Positions 25,995 through 40,429 of a stretch of DNA of 64,000 nucleotides are shown here, one piece after another. The stretch is from positions 62,001-126,000 of the forward strand of contig NZ_ASJA01000003.1 of the NCBI RefSeq assembly GCF_000412185.1, written 5' to 3'. Source of the DNA: Euryhalocaulis caribicus (GTDB lineage: Bacteria > Pseudomonadota > Alphaproteobacteria > Caulobacterales > Maricaulaceae). Both the position numbers and the translations under genes were made by a program. The notes beneath the pieces were generated by a model, which saw only the letters and a program-made list of their open reading frames with translations, had not been told where the DNA came from and did no database searches. Each line of letters starts with the position of its first letter. The stretch's first letter is position 1.

Positions 25995-26372
25995 ATGCAG
26001 CCCCCCAGCCCCAGCGAGATGGCCGTTCTGAAAACCCTCTGGAACGAAGGCGCGTTGAGCGCCCGCGAAGTGCATGCCCGTCTGGGCGGTCCGCAGGACT
26101 GGTCCTATTCGACAACCCGCACGCTGATTTCGCGCATGGTGGAAAAGGGGCTGGTCTCGAGGCGCGATTCTCACGGCCTCGCCGTGTTCGCTCCGGCGCT
26201 GTCGAAGGCGGCCGTGCTCAGCGGCATGGTCCGGCGCTTTTCCGCCCAAGTCTTCGATCTGGACGCTCCGCTTCCGGCTTCCGCCTTTGCGGGCAGCCCG
26301 TTGCTGGATGACGACGATCTGGCGGAGCTGGAGACTCTGCTGGAGCAAGAGGGCGGGGAGGAAGAAAATTGA
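25995..26372 (+). CDS. BlaI/MecI/CopY-family transcriptional repressor
   Basis: 125 residues. The winged-helix domain is seen in the first 75 residues, with LSAREVHARLGGPQDWSYST followed by TRTLISRMVEKGLVSRRD as recognition helix and wing, as in BlaI and MecI. The C-terminal half should dimerise. It is coupled by a 4-base overlap to an M56-family membrane protease and preceded by a matching operator, so it is probably the repressor inactivated when that protein is triggered. Confidence 0.9.
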   Translation: MQPPSPSEMAVLKTLWNEGALSAREVHARLGGPQDWSYSTTRTLISRMVEKGLVSRRDSHGLAVFAPALSKAAVLSGMVRRFSAQVFDLDAPLPASAFAGSPLLDDDDLAELETLLEQEGGEEEN

Positions 26373-27784
26373 GCGCGGGACTGGAAATCGCGCTGGCGGC
26401 ATTGGCGATGACGCTGCCGGTGGCGGTCTGCGCCCATGGCCTGGCGCGCGCCCTGCCGGGCGGGCCGCGCGCCGATCGGACATGGGCGGCGGCCAGCCTT
26501 GCGGCCATGGCGCCGCTGGTTTTCGCACTGGCGTTCTGGCGGTTCGGCCCGCCGGCCGCCAGCGGTTTTGATCCGGCATGGTTTGAAGGCCTGCGAGAGG
26601 GCGTTCCCGCCCTTGCGCCGCCGGAGGCCGCGCGAATTCAGCAAGGCGCGGCGGATGCGCCCGGTCTGGCGATCTGGCTTGCGGGCGTCTGGCTGGCCGG
26701 GGCGATCTGGCGCGGCCTGTTCGAGGCGGCGCGCAGCTGGCGCTTAGAAAGGCTTCTGGCCCGCAGCGCCGCGGCGCCGCGCGGCCTTGCCCACGCGATG
26801 GGAGCGCTTTCGGCGGAAGCGGGTCTGCCGCGCGCGCCGTCGCTAAGGGTTTTTTCAGGGAACGGGTCGCCTTTTTCGGCCGGGATAGTTCGCCCTGTCG
26901 TGGCGGTCCCGGCGGGATGGCTGGCGCCGGAGCGGGCCGGGGCTTTGCGCTGCGCGCTTATCCATGAGCTGACGCATGTGAAGCGCGGCGATGCGCGCGC
27001 CGAGCTGGCGGCGCGGGCCGCGGGAATCCTTCTTTGGTTCAATCCGTTCTGGTTCGCAATCCAGCGGCGGCGGCGCGGGGCGGTGGAAACCGCATGCGAC
27101 GCCGCGGCGCTGGCGGTGATCGGAAATGGCGGGGCGCGTCTCTACGCCCGCACCCTGCTGGATGCCGCAAGAGCGAGTTCGGGGCGCTCTTTCGCGGTCA
27201 GTCTTGGCGTAGCCGACAAAAGGATCATGGAAATGAGATTGAAAGCCATTCTAGGCGCCCCGAAACATACCGCCCGCCGGGGGGCGGGCCTGCTATCGGC
27301 CGCGGCCCTGCTGACCGTGGCGCTGCCGGCCGGCGTTGCGCAGGCGATGCACGCCGCCGCGGCGCAGGCGATCAGCTTCAGCCAGCCGGTTCTGGACGGA
27401 AAGATCACCTCGCGCTTCGGCCCGTCCTCCCTCTCCATCCGGCCGCAGAAATTCCATAACGGATACGACATTGCCGCCCCGCGCGGGACGACAATCGCCG
27501 CGCCCGCGGACGGACGCGTCAGTTATGCGGATGAGAACGGGCTGAACGGCAAGGCGTCCTACGGTCAGGTGATCGTGCTGGACCACGGCGAGGGATACAC
27601 CACGCTCTACGCCCATATGGACGGGTTCACGGTGATGGAAGGTGATCGTGTCACCGCCGGAGATCCGATCGGGTTTGTCGGATCAAGCGGCGTGACGACC
27701 GGCCCGCACTTGCATGTCGAGGTGCGCCGCGACGGAGAGCCGGTGGACCCGGCCCTGTATCTGCCCGGATTGACGCAGGACTGA
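26369..27784 (+). CDS. M56 (BlaR1-like) membrane metalloprotease fused to M23 peptidase domain
   Basis: 471 residues, starting at a TTG that overlaps the repressor's TGA. Three or four membrane helices surround an M56 zinc site: HELTH at 199-203 and ETACD at 240-244. A further hydrophobic segment lies at about 306-328, and the C-terminal 130 residues are a complete M23 (LytM) domain with H363-x3-D367, H416 and HLH at 447-449. BlaR1 itself ends in a penicillin-binding sensor domain; here a peptidoglycan endopeptidase domain takes its place. Proposed: a cell-wall-linked sensor and protease that relieves BlaI-type repression. Confidence 0.88.
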   Translation: MSAGLEIALAALAMTLPVAVCAHGLARALPGGPRADRTWAAASLAAMAPLVFALAFWRFGPPAASGFDPAWFEGLREGVPALAPPEAARIQQGAADAPGLAIWLAGVWLAGAIWRGLFEAARSWRLERLLARSAAAPRGLAHAMGALSAEAGLPRAPSLRVFSGNGSPFSAGIVRPVVAVPAGWLAPERAGALRCALIHELTHVKRGDARAELAARAAGILLWFNPFWFAIQRRRRGAVETACDAAALAVIGNGGARLYARTLLDAARASSGRSFAVSLGVADKRIMEMRLKAILGAPKHTARRGAGLLSAAALLTVALPAGVAQAMHAAAAQAISFSQPVLDGKITSRFGPSSLSIRPQKFHNGYDIAAPRGTTIAAPADGRVSYADENGLNGKASYGQVIVLDHGEGYTTLYAHMDGFTVMEGDRVTAGDPIGFVGSSGVTTGPHLHVEVRRDGEPVDPALYLPGLTQD

Positions 27785-27810
27785 CCCCGAACCGGTTTCG
27801 CGTCAGTGAA

Positions 27811-27842
27811 GCGCCGGGCCGCCAGGGGCGGTCCGGCGTTTT
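27811..27842 (+). terminator. intrinsic terminator of BlaI/M56-M23 unit
   Basis: A 12-bp GC-rich stem (CGCCGGGCCGCC with GGCGGTCCGGCG, one G-T pair) closes on a 3-base loop and is followed by TTTT on the plus strand. It sits between the convergent M56-M23 gene and greA, 27 bp after the stop. Confidence 0.75.
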
Positions 27843-28316
27843 CTATTTCCAGACGACTTCCAGAATTTCGTAGGCCTTGGCGCCGCCGGGGGCGGAAACC
27901 TCGATGGAATCGCCGACGGCCTTGCCGATCAGGGCGCGGGCCATGGGGGAGGTGATGGAGATTTTCTTGTCCCGCACGTCCGCCTCGTCCTCGCCGACGA
28001 TCTTGTAGACGGACTCATCGTCTGTGTCCTCGTCCACCAGCGTGACCGTGGCGCCGAACTTGACGGTGTCGCCATTCAGCTTGGACACGTCGATCACCTG
28101 AGCGCGAGCCATCTTGTCTTCAAGCTCGGCGACGCGGCCTTCGATCCAGCCCTGGCGCTCCTTGGCGGCGTGATACTCGGCGTTCTCCGAGAGATCGCCG
28201 TGCTCGCGCGCTTCCGCGATCGCCTGGATCACGGCCGGGCGTTCTTCGGACTTCAAACGTTTCAACTCTGCGTCAAGGGCGCGGTGCCCTTCCGCCGTCA
28301 TGGGTATTTTTTGCAT
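27843..28316 (-). CDS. greA: transcription elongation factor GreA
   Basis: 157 residues, normal for GreA. The N-terminal coiled coil carries the conserved [17 protein letters not shown], the acidic tip [16 protein letters not shown] (about residues 40-55) that reaches into the RNA polymerase channel, and the C-terminal FKBP-like domain ends in [23 protein letters not shown]. It stimulates cleavage of backtracked transcripts. It lies downstream of carB and a glycosyltransferase-like gene, an arrangement common in alphaproteobacteria. Confidence 0.97.
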   Translation of the reverse strand: MQKIPMTAEGHRALDAELKRLKSEERPAVIQAIAEAREHGDLSENAEYHAAKERQGWIEGRVAELEDKMARAQVIDVSKLNGDTVKFGATVTLVDEDTDDESVYKIVGEDEADVRDKKISITSPMARALIGKAVGDSIEVSAPGGAKAYEILEVVWK

Positions 28317-28413
28317 GTACAGAAAACCGTTTCGATTAACGCGGGCGTTTGACCTTCAAGCCCGTCGTTGCGGCGGAAAGACTCTAGGAAGCCTTTGACC
28401 GGGTTTCAAGATG

Positions 28414-29141
28414 TCAACGCCAGTGGTCGCCAATCCAGGGCGTGGGGCGGACATGTTTGTAATGGCGTTTGTACCACGGGGCCGGCCATTTGCCCTCCAG
28501 CGCCTCGTCCGGGTCCGGGTGGCCGGTAAAGGCCACGATGCGGGCGTCCGCGGGCAATTCGGGGGTCTTGAACCAGTTGACCGGGAACGGCGGCAGGATG
28601 GAGTGCTTGAAGCTCAGGCACCACTCGCGCGGCCAGAAATTCTGCTGCGGAATGAGGTCGGAGATATATTGCTGCTCGATCCGCCAGCGTTTCAGGACAG
28701 CTTCGGGATCGGTCTGCACGCGGTCATAGATTTCAGGATAGCGGCCGACCGGGATGCGGAAGGCGGAGGTGTTGCCCACGCCCTCGCCCTTCTGGGTCCA
28801 GTTCTCGATGACGCAGTATTCGCCGGGCTTGTAGGTGAAAAAGTCGTCCAGAGGGCCGGTGATGAGGAGGTCGAGGTCAAGGACCAGCACATCGCCTTCG
28901 CTGATATCGGCCAGCGGGGTCTGCCAGAGCGAGAGCTTGCGCCACGGCGTCCAGGCCACGCGGTCCGGCAGGTCGATGGCGGGCAGGGGCTGGACGTCGA
29001 TGCCGGAATCAAGGCCCGCCGCATCCTCGGTAAAGCAGATGAAGCGGAAATCGCGCGCCATGTTCCGCTTTGCGGAGGCGTAGAGATGGTTGGCGTATTG
29101 GGGGCCGTAGCGCGTGCCCCACTTCATGCAGGCAATCGTGT

Positions 29142-29145
<4 letters not shown>
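28414..29145 (-). CDS. glycosyltransferase-like protein (GT-A fold) downstream of carB
   Basis: 243 residues with a GTG start that overlaps the carB stop by four bases. The fold follows GT-A nucleotide-sugar transferases: a Rossmann-like start ([20 protein letters not shown]), a D-L-D metal-binding motif at residues 90-92 ([14 protein letters not shown]), and later [14 protein letters not shown]. It is a GT8-like or related family member without a recognised substrate. Coupling to carB is positional and may reflect shared expression rather than shared function. Confidence 0.78.
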
Positions 29146-32396
<3,251 letters not shown>

Positions 32397-32467
32397 GTCG
32401 AGAAAAGGGTTCTAGTGACTCGAACCGGGGGAGGCCAGCATTGAATGACGCGAAAAGCGCGCTTTTG

Positions 32468-34009
32468 TCAGCCAGCGGGCGCCGACAGGGCCAGATCGCC
32501 CCAGAAAACAGGCTGTTCGTCGTCCGCGCCCTGGATGCGGGAGGCGATGAGCCAGATGGCGTTTTCGCGCATTAGCGGGATCAGATTGGCCTGATCCATC
32601 ATCAAACCTTCGGCCCGCGCGACAAGGGCGTCGCGGCGTTCGGGATCGCCTTCGGCCTGAATATCCTCGATCAGCGCCGCCAGGGCCGGGTCTTCCCAGC
32701 CGAAATTGGCGGCGAAACCGCCGGGCGCGAAGGGTTCCAGATAACGCCAGTTGGCCGAGCGCATGCCGCGGTCGAAGCGGGCCAGCGCCAGATCGAAGCG
32801 CCCCTCGCCCACCATGGCGTACAGCCCGGTCGATTCGCTGGCCTGGATTTCGGCGTTGATGCCGATGCGGGCCCAGTCATCGGCCAGCGCCACGGCGACG
32901 CGGGCGCGTTCCTCGCCCGAATGCAGAAGGCCCAGCGTCAAGGGATTGTCCGGGCCATAGCCCGCCTCCCGCACCAGACGCGCGGCGGTCTCCATGCGCG
33001 TCTCGTGCGGCGTGGCGCTCAGGCTTTCGGCGACGCCGGGCACGGCGGTGAAGGCGGGTTCGGCCGAGCCGCCGATGATCTGGCCGGCGATGAATTCACG
33101 GTCGATGGAAATATGAAGCGCGCGGCGGATGCGCGGATCGGCCAGCGGTTCGCGGTCATGATTGACCTTCAGATAGACAAGGCGCGGCGCGTCATAGGTG
33201 CGGGCCTGATCGCCCAGCAGGCCGCGCAGTTCCTCCAGCCGGTTGGCGGGCGGGTCCAGCGCCAGGTCCAGATCTCCGGCGCGGAACAGGCGGACGCGGG
33301 CCCCCGCATCCTCCACCACCGACATCTCGATTTCCGGAATGGAGACCGCATCGGCCCGGTGATGATTTGGGTTTTTCTTGAGCGTCAGCGAAAGCTGGCT
33401 TTCTGCCACGGGAACATAGGGGCCGGAGCAGACGAAATTTTCCGGCCGGGTCCAGTCCGGTCCATGAGTTTCCACGGCGCGCGGATTGATCGGATAGAAC
33501 TCGCGCATTGCATCGGGGAAATCGGCGTGCGGCCGGGTGAGGGTGAATTCCAGCGTGCGCCCGTCCAGAACGCGGACGCCCAGCGCCTCCGGCGCGGACT
33601 GACCGCGCACGATTTCAAGCGCGCCGCGGATAATCGAGAGATCGCCGACATCCGGGCCGGCGGTTTCCGGGTTGGCGCCGCGGCGCAGGCTCCACAGGAT
33701 GTCGCTGGCGGTCAGCGGTTCGCCGTTCGACCATTTCAGGCCGGGACGCAGATGCGCCGTCCAGCGCATGAAACCGCCCTCCGACTCCCAGCGTCCGGTC
33801 ACGGCGTGATCATCCCGGTAGCCGGCCAGCGGGGCATGGATCTGGCGATAGATAATGGCGGCGGCGGCGAACTGGCCCACGAACGGGTCCAGCGAATCCG
33901 CGCCGGTGGGAAGGCCCACGCGCAACACCGATTGCGGCGTGGACGCGGGCTGGCAGGCCGCCAGGGCCGCGGCCCCGGCGAGAACGCTTCGGCGGCTTGG
34001 CCCGGTCAA
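32468..34009 (-). CDS. family 5 extracellular solute-binding lipoprotein (DppA/OppA-like)
   Basis: 513 residues, starting at a TTG that overlaps the carA stop. The N-terminus [20 protein letters not shown] contains a twin-arginine motif and the lipobox LAAC, so it is probably a Tat-exported lipoprotein. The SBP_bac_5 domain is complete: [28 protein letters not shown] near residues 83-110, [28 protein letters not shown] near the middle. It should bind peptides or similar ligands, but no permease or ATPase genes are near. It lies between carA and carB, which is odd. Confidence 0.9.
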   Translation of the reverse strand: MTGPSRRSVLAGAAALAACQPASTPQSVLRVGLPTGADSLDPFVGQFAAAAIIYRQIHAPLAGYRDDHAVTGRWESEGGFMRWTAHLRPGLKWSNGEPLTASDILWSLRRGANPETAGPDVGDLSIIRGALEIVRGQSAPEALGVRVLDGRTLEFTLTRPHADFPDAMREFYPINPRAVETHGPDWTRPENFVCSGPYVPVAESQLSLTLKKNPNHHRADAVSIPEIEMSVVEDAGARVRLFRAGDLDLALDPPANRLEELRGLLGDQARTYDAPRLVYLKVNHDREPLADPRIRRALHISIDREFIAGQIIGGSAEPAFTAVPGVAESLSATPHETRMETAARLVREAGYGPDNPLTLGLLHSGEERARVAVALADDWARIGINAEIQASESTGLYAMVGEGRFDLALARFDRGMRSANWRYLEPFAPGGFAANFGWEDPALAALIEDIQAEGDPERRDALVARAEGLMMDQANLIPLMRENAIWLIASRIQGADDEQPVFWGDLALSAPAG

Positions 34010-35169
34010 GCCCGCCGCTCCCGCATCGCGTCTGCGAAGCGGTCAAATAGATAGAAGCTGTCCTGCGGACCGGGCGAGGCTTCCGGGTGATGCTGCACGG
34101 CGAAGACCGGCGCGTCCTTGAAGCGCAGGCCGCAATTGGTGCCGTCAAACAGGGAGACATGCGTCTCTTCCAGCGAATCCGGCAGGGTGTCGCGGTCCAC
34201 CGCGAAGCCGTGATTCATCGAGACGATCTCCACCTTGCCGGTGGTCAGATCCTTCACCGGGTGGTTCGCGCCGTGATGACCCTGCTCCATCTTCACCGTT
34301 TTCGCCCCGGCGGCGAGCGCCAGAAGCTGATGGCCGAGACAGACGCCCAGAACCGGCACGCCGGCGGCGATGATGTCGCGGATCACCGGGGCGGCGTATT
34401 CCGCCGTCGCGGCGGGATCGCCGGGGCCGTTGGACAGCATCACGCCGTCGGGCTTCAGCGCCAGAATTTCATCGGCGGTGGTTTTCGCCGGAACGACGGT
34501 GGCTTTCAGGCCGGACGCGCCAAGCGAGCGCAGGATGTTCTTCTTGGTCCCGAAATCCATGACCACGACATGAAGCGCGTCATCGGCGGTCTGCGGGAAG
34601 CCGTCCGGCCAGTCCCAGCGCGCCTCTGTGGACCCATAGGATTCTTCGGTCGTAACGGCGCTGGCCAGGTCCGCGCCCTCCAGACCGGCGAAGGCTTTCG
34701 CCTTTTCGATCAGGGCCGGGACATCGAACTGGCCATCGGGGTCGTGCGCGACAATGGCGTGCGGCATGCCGTTTTCACGGATTCGCTTGGTGATGGCGCG
34801 GGTATCGACGCCCGTGACGCCCACAATGCCGCGCGATTCCATCCAGTCGTCAAAATCCTGCGCCGCGCGCCAGTTGGCCGCGCGCGTGATGTCGGCGCGC
34901 ATTACCGCGCCCAGCGCGGCGTCCTTGCGGCCGGTTTCCATGTCGTCCGGATTGGCTCCCACATTTCCGACATGGGGGAATGTGAAGCAGACGATTTGTC
35001 CGGTATAGGAGGGGTCAGTCAGGATTTCCTGTTGCCCGGTCATTGCCGTGTTGAAGCAAAGTTCGCCCGCCGCTTCGCCTGTCGCGCCCGCGCCCCGGCC
35101 GAAAAATACCGAGCCGTCGGCGAGCGCCAGGATTGCGGTGGCGCCTTGATTTGCAGAAGCTTCCACCAT
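34006..35169 (-). CDS. carA: carbamoyl-phosphate synthase small subunit
   Basis: 387 residues. The N-terminal CPSase domain begins with [16 protein letters not shown]; the class I amidotransferase domain in the C-terminal half contains the nucleophile block [14 protein letters not shown] and the catalytic HHPEASPGP. It hydrolyses glutamine and passes ammonia to CarB. It is divergent from yqeY-dnaG-rpoD, as in many alphaproteobacteria. The 166-bp gap to yqeY must hold both promoters. Confidence 0.97.
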   Translation of the reverse strand: MVEASANQGATAILALADGSVFFGRGAGATGEAAGELCFNTAMTGQQEILTDPSYTGQIVCFTFPHVGNVGANPDDMETGRKDAALGAVMRADITRAANWRAAQDFDDWMESRGIVGVTGVDTRAITKRIRENGMPHAIVAHDPDGQFDVPALIEKAKAFAGLEGADLASAVTTEESYGSTEARWDWPDGFPQTADDALHVVVMDFGTKKNILRSLGASGLKATVVPAKTTADEILALKPDGVMLSNGPGDPAATAEYAAPVIRDIIAAGVPVLGVCLGHQLLALAAGAKTVKMEQGHHGANHPVKDLTTGKVEIVSMNHGFAVDRDTLPDSLEETHVSLFDGTNCGLRFKDAPVFAVQHHPEASPGPQDSFYLFDRFADAMRERRA

Positions 35170-35335
35170 ATGTCACGCCACCCTGTAGTGAGCGCGGAGA
35201 AAGAGTGTCCGCGCGGCCGCTTAGGTAGGGTCGAAGACCTTGATGCGTCAAGCGCGCGGGACTGTCAGGACTTATCGAACCAAAACAAGGTTTTAACCGT
35301 TACCGCTTGTGGCGCGCCACAGGCTGGAGGCAAAT

Positions 35336-35797
35336 ATGACAACGCTCCGTGAGCGTATCGAAACTGATCTGAAGGTCGCCATGAAGGCGCGCGAAGCCGT
35401 GAAGGTCTCGACGCTGCGCCTCATCCAGACGGCCATCAAGGACCGGGACATCGCCGCCCGGGCCGAGGATCGCTGCAAGGGCTGCGAGGAAGAGGAGATC
35501 ATGTCGATCCTCTCCAAGATGGTCCGTCAGCGCGAGGAATCGTCCAAGGCGTTCGAGGACGCCGGCCGCTATGAGCTGGCCGAGCGCGAACGCGACGAAA
35601 TGGAAATCATCCGCGAATACATGCCGCGCCAGATGAGCGATGAGGAAATCAGCGCCGCCGCCGGCGATGTCGTCGAGGAGCTGGACGCCTCCGGCCTGAA
35701 GGATATGGGCCGCTGCATGGGCGCGCTGAAAGAGCGCTATCCCGGGCAGATGGATTTCTCCAAGGCCGGCGCCGCGGTGAAGGACATGCTGCGCTAG
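35336..35797 (+). CDS. GatB/YqeY-family protein
   Basis: 153 residues from the ATG at 35336, which has GGAGG five bases upstream; an ATG nine codons earlier lacks this. The helical YqeY pattern is clear: LRERIETDLKVAMKAREAVK, LRLIQTAIKDRDI, and the DMGRCMGALKERYPGQMDFSK end, which matches the GatB tail domain. A role in tRNA-linked amidation or other aminoacyl chemistry has been suggested from GatB homology but is unproven. Upstream of dnaG-rpoD as in related bacteria. Confidence 0.92.
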   Translation: MTTLRERIETDLKVAMKAREAVKVSTLRLIQTAIKDRDIAARAEDRCKGCEEEEIMSILSKMVRQREESSKAFEDAGRYELAERERDEMEIIREYMPRQMSDEEISAAAGDVVEELDASGLKDMGRCMGALKERYPGQMDFSKAGAAVKDMLR

Positions 35798-35823
35798 AAG
35801 CGCTTCTCGCGTTTCGCTGAAAA

Positions 35824-35860
35824 CTGGACCCCGATAGCGCTTTCAGCGCTTCCGGGGGCT
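35824..35860 (+). repeat. diverged third palindrome beside GIY-YIG element 2
   Basis: A 37-bp hairpin that begins CTGGACCCCG and ends TTCCGGGGGC, like the repeat at 36247, but with a different inner stem, AGCGC and GCGCT. It faces the repeat at 35895 in inverted orientation, and 35861-35894 carries a further CTCGTTGA/TCAACGAG stem. This gives a cluster of three related palindromes around one gene. Confidence 0.75.
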
Positions 35861-35894
35861 CGTTGAAGGGTTGTAAGTCGACATATCAACGAGA

Positions 35895-35931
35895 GTCCCC
35901 GGAAATGACAAAGTCATTGTCCGGGGTCCAG
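35895..35931 (-). repeat. left inverted repeat of GIY-YIG element 2
   Basis: A 37-bp palindromic repeat, starting GTCCCCGGAAATGAC and ending CCGGGGTCCAG. It matches the reverse complement of 36247-36283 at 34 of 37 positions, with the three changes near the centre of the hairpin. It lies immediately after the GIY-YIG stop codon. Confidence 0.9.
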
Positions 35932-35939
35932 GGACGCCG

Positions 35940-36245
35940 TTACAGCGACAAGTCTTCCCACAAATCGTGCCAATGCGGATTCATCTCTTCAATCAGTTTT
36001 AGTTTCCACGCGCGCCGCCAGCGTTTCAGCCGTTTCTCTCGAACCAGAGCGGTTTCCAGATCCGGGTGGACCTCAAACCACACCAGCATCTTGCATCCAT
36101 ATTTCCTGGTGAAGCCCGGAATGAATCCTTCGCGGTGCTCCCATGTCCGACGCACCAGATCGACGGTCGAACCGCTGTAAAGCGTCCCGTTTCGATGGTT
36201 CGCCATAATGTAGACCCAGGCGGCCTTTTCGGCGTCGGCGTGCAT
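35940..36245 (-). CDS. GIY-YIG nuclease, repeat-enclosed, second copy
   Basis: 101 residues. It has WVYIMAN...GTLYSGST in place of GIY-YIG, the arginine in DLVRRTWEHREG, and the REKRLKRWRRAWKLKLIE block, so it is a clear relative of the gene at 16939. Differences such as S for I in LYSGST and a shorter C-terminus show long separation. Its ATG lies one base inside the right repeat (CTGG...) and its stop 8 bases inside the left repeat. The palindromes differ in sequence from those of element 1 but have the same outside-in layout. Confidence 0.88.
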   Translation of the reverse strand: MHADAEKAAWVYIMANHRNGTLYSGSTVDLVRRTWEHREGFIPGFTRKYGCKMLVWFEVHPDLETALVREKRLKRWRRAWKLKLIEEMNPHWHDLWEDLSL

Positions 36246-36246
36246 T

Positions 36247-36283
36247 CTGGACCCCGGATAATGACTACGTCATTTCCGGGGAC
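36247..36283 (+). repeat. right inverted repeat of GIY-YIG element 2
   Basis: A 37-bp palindromic repeat beginning CTGGACCCCGGATAATGAC and ending CCGGGGAC, with its own TGAC-TAC-GTCA centre. It is the partner of 35895-35931 and abuts the GIY-YIG start codon. The distance between the outermost ends of this pair is 389 bp, close to element 1. Confidence 0.9.
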
Positions 36284-36387
36284 ACTAGCGGGGGTAATGA
36301 GATATCCCAATTCAGCAAATGTGCCGCAGTCCCTAATGGCGGAGTCGCATCAGGCGAGTTAGTTTTACAGCTTAGGTAAGAGGCTCC

Positions 36388-38322
36388 ATGCGGTTCACCG
36401 ACGATTTCATTGACGAGATCAAGGCGCGTCTGCGTCCGTCCGAGGTGATCGGGCGGCGGGTGAAGCTGCGCCGGCAGGGGCGGGAATTCGCCGGGCTGTC
36501 GCCGTTCAACAAGGAGAAGACGCCGAGCTTTTTCGTCAATGACGAGAAGGGCTTCTATCACTGCTTCTCCTCCGGCAAGCACGGCGACATCTTCTCCTTC
36601 CTGCAGGAAACCGAGGGGATGAGTTTCCCCGAGGCGGTGGAGGCGCTGGCCGGAGAGGCGGGCCTCGCCCTGCCAGCGCCGGACCCGGAGGCCGAGCGCC
36701 GGGCCGAGCAGCGCAACACCCTTCTGGACTGGATCACGGCGGCGCAGGCTTTCTATGAGGCGGCGCTGCGGCGCGCCTACGGCAAGGAGGCGCGCGCCTA
36801 TCTGGAGCGGCGCGGGCTTAAACCGGACGAATGGAAGCGGTTCGGCGTCGGCTACGCGCCGGACCAGCGCACGGCGCTGAAGGACGAACTGGTCGCCAAG
36901 GGCGCGAAACCGGCGGAGCTGGTGGAGGCCGGCCTGCTGATTCAGCCCGATGACGGCGGCAGCCCTTATGACCGCTTCCGCGGGCGGGTGATGTTCCCGA
37001 TCCATGATGCGCGCGGGCGGCTGGTCAGTTTTGGCGGGCGGGCGCTCTCCAAGGAGGCGCGGGCGAAATATCTCAACGGCCCGGACACGCCGCTCTTCCA
37101 CAAGGGCATGACGCTTTACCGCTATACAGAGGCGCGCAAGGCGGCGAACGACCCCAAGGCCTCCATGAAGAACCTGATTGTGGTGGAAGGGTATCTGGAC
37201 GCCATTGCCTGCGCCCGGGCCGGGGTGGGGCAGGCCGTGGCGCCGCTGGGCACGGCGCTGACCGAGGACCAGATGAAGCTGGCCTGGCGCGTGGGCGGGG
37301 AGCCGCTGCTGTGCTTCGACGGCGACAATGCCGGGCGCCGCGCGGCGTTTCGCGTGGTCGAGCGCGCCTTGCCCCTGCTGGAGCCGGGCAAGTCGCTGCG
37401 CTTTATCCATCTGGACGAGGGCAACGACCCGGACGATTTGTTGCGGGAGGAAGGCCCGGCGGCGCTGAAACGGGCGCTGGAGGGCGGAATTCCGCTGGTC
37501 GATATGGTCTGGCGGCGGGAATACGAAGCCGAGCCGCTGGAAACGCCGGAGGCGCGCGCCGGTCTGAAGCGCCGCCTGTTCGAGGCGGTGGGCGAGATCA
37601 AGGACGACAGCGTGCGCGAGCAGTATCGCGCCGAGCTGCTTTCCCGCTTCGACGCGCTGACCAAACCGGCCCGTCCGCAGGCCCGCAATGGCGGGACCGG
37701 CCGCCCCTGGACGCCGCGCCGCCCCATGGAGGACTGGGAGCGCGGCGGGCCGACGGGCGAGCTGAAAGCGCGCGCGGGAAAGAAGGGCGGGGCCGAATTG
37801 ATGAGCCGCGCCTTGCTCTATGCGGCGATCGAGCGTCCGGAGCTTTCGGACCTGTTCGCCGAGGAGCTGATCGAGATGGAATTCGCCGATGCGCCGCTCG
37901 CGCGCCTGCGCGACGCCCTGATCGAGTCGGGTGAATCAGGAGAAACGCTTGACATTGAGGGGCTCAGGAGCCATTTCGCCCGGCTGGGATTGAGCGATCG
38001 GCTTGGCGCGCTCGACTCCGAACGGCGGCTCTTGCTCGCCACCTTTTCCGGCGACCTTTCGAACCCGGAAAAGGCCTCGGATTCCTGGCGCCGGGCGTAT
38101 GAGGTCTATGCATCGCGCCGCGCGGCGGAAGAAGAGCGGGCGCATGCCAGACGGGCGGTTGTCGACGATCCAAGTGAAAAGAGTCTGGAACGCTTTCGCA
38201 GCGCGCGCAGTCTTCAAACCCGGCCCTCCGACGAGGCCGAGCCCGATACCGGGCGCGATAGCGGGTTTGACGACCGGATCAGCGCGATTTTCGAGAAAGC
38301 GTTGAAAAAGAAACGCAAATAG
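36388..38322 (+). CDS. dnaG: DNA primase
   Basis: 644 residues. The N-terminal domain has the CHC2 zinc-finger frame, but three ligands are changed: Ser38, Asn41 and Ser62 replace C, H and C, with only Cys59 kept (GLSPFNKEKTPSF, FYHCFSSGKHGD). Substitution of this kind is familiar from other alphaproteobacterial primases. The TOPRIM domain has VVEGYLDAIA near 266 and FDGDNAGRRAA near 311; the C-terminal helicase-binding region is present. It makes RNA primers for replication. It precedes rpoD in the usual sigma-operon order. Confidence 0.97.
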   Translation: MRFTDDFIDEIKARLRPSEVIGRRVKLRRQGREFAGLSPFNKEKTPSFFVNDEKGFYHCFSSGKHGDIFSFLQETEGMSFPEAVEALAGEAGLALPAPDPEAERRAEQRNTLLDWITAAQAFYEAALRRAYGKEARAYLERRGLKPDEWKRFGVGYAPDQRTALKDELVAKGAKPAELVEAGLLIQPDDGGSPYDRFRGRVMFPIHDARGRLVSFGGRALSKEARAKYLNGPDTPLFHKGMTLYRYTEARKAANDPKASMKNLIVVEGYLDAIACARAGVGQAVAPLGTALTEDQMKLAWRVGGEPLLCFDGDNAGRRAAFRVVERALPLLEPGKSLRFIHLDEGNDPDDLLREEGPAALKRALEGGIPLVDMVWRREYEAEPLETPEARAGLKRRLFEAVGEIKDDSVREQYRAELLSRFDALTKPARPQARNGGTGRPWTPRRPMEDWERGGPTGELKARAGKKGGAELMSRALLYAAIERPELSDLFAEELIEMEFADAPLARLRDALIESGESGETLDIEGLRSHFARLGLSDRLGALDSERRLLLATFSGDLSNPEKASDSWRRAYEVYASRRAAEEERAHARRAVVDDPSEKSLERFRSARSLQTRPSDEAEPDTGRDSGFDDRISAIFEKALKKKRK

Positions 38323-38376
38323 GGCGGTCCTTTTCGGGGGATCGGGTCCGTCCTAGCAACAGGGGCGTTATATAAT

Positions 38377-40329
<1,953 letters not shown>

Positions 40330-40334
40330 AAACG

Positions 40335-40364
40335 AAAAAGCCCCGGTTCCGCCGGGGCTTTTTT
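40335..40364 (+). terminator. rpoD intrinsic terminator
   Basis: AAAAAGCCCCGG and CCGGGGCTTTTTT form a strong hairpin around a TTCCG loop, starting five bases after the rpoD stop codon. Confidence 0.92.
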
Positions 40365-40429
40365 CTTGGTTCGATGGGGGCGGGCCGGTAGGGTCTGGCG
40401 TTATCCTTCGCTGCCCAGAGTTCCTGTTC

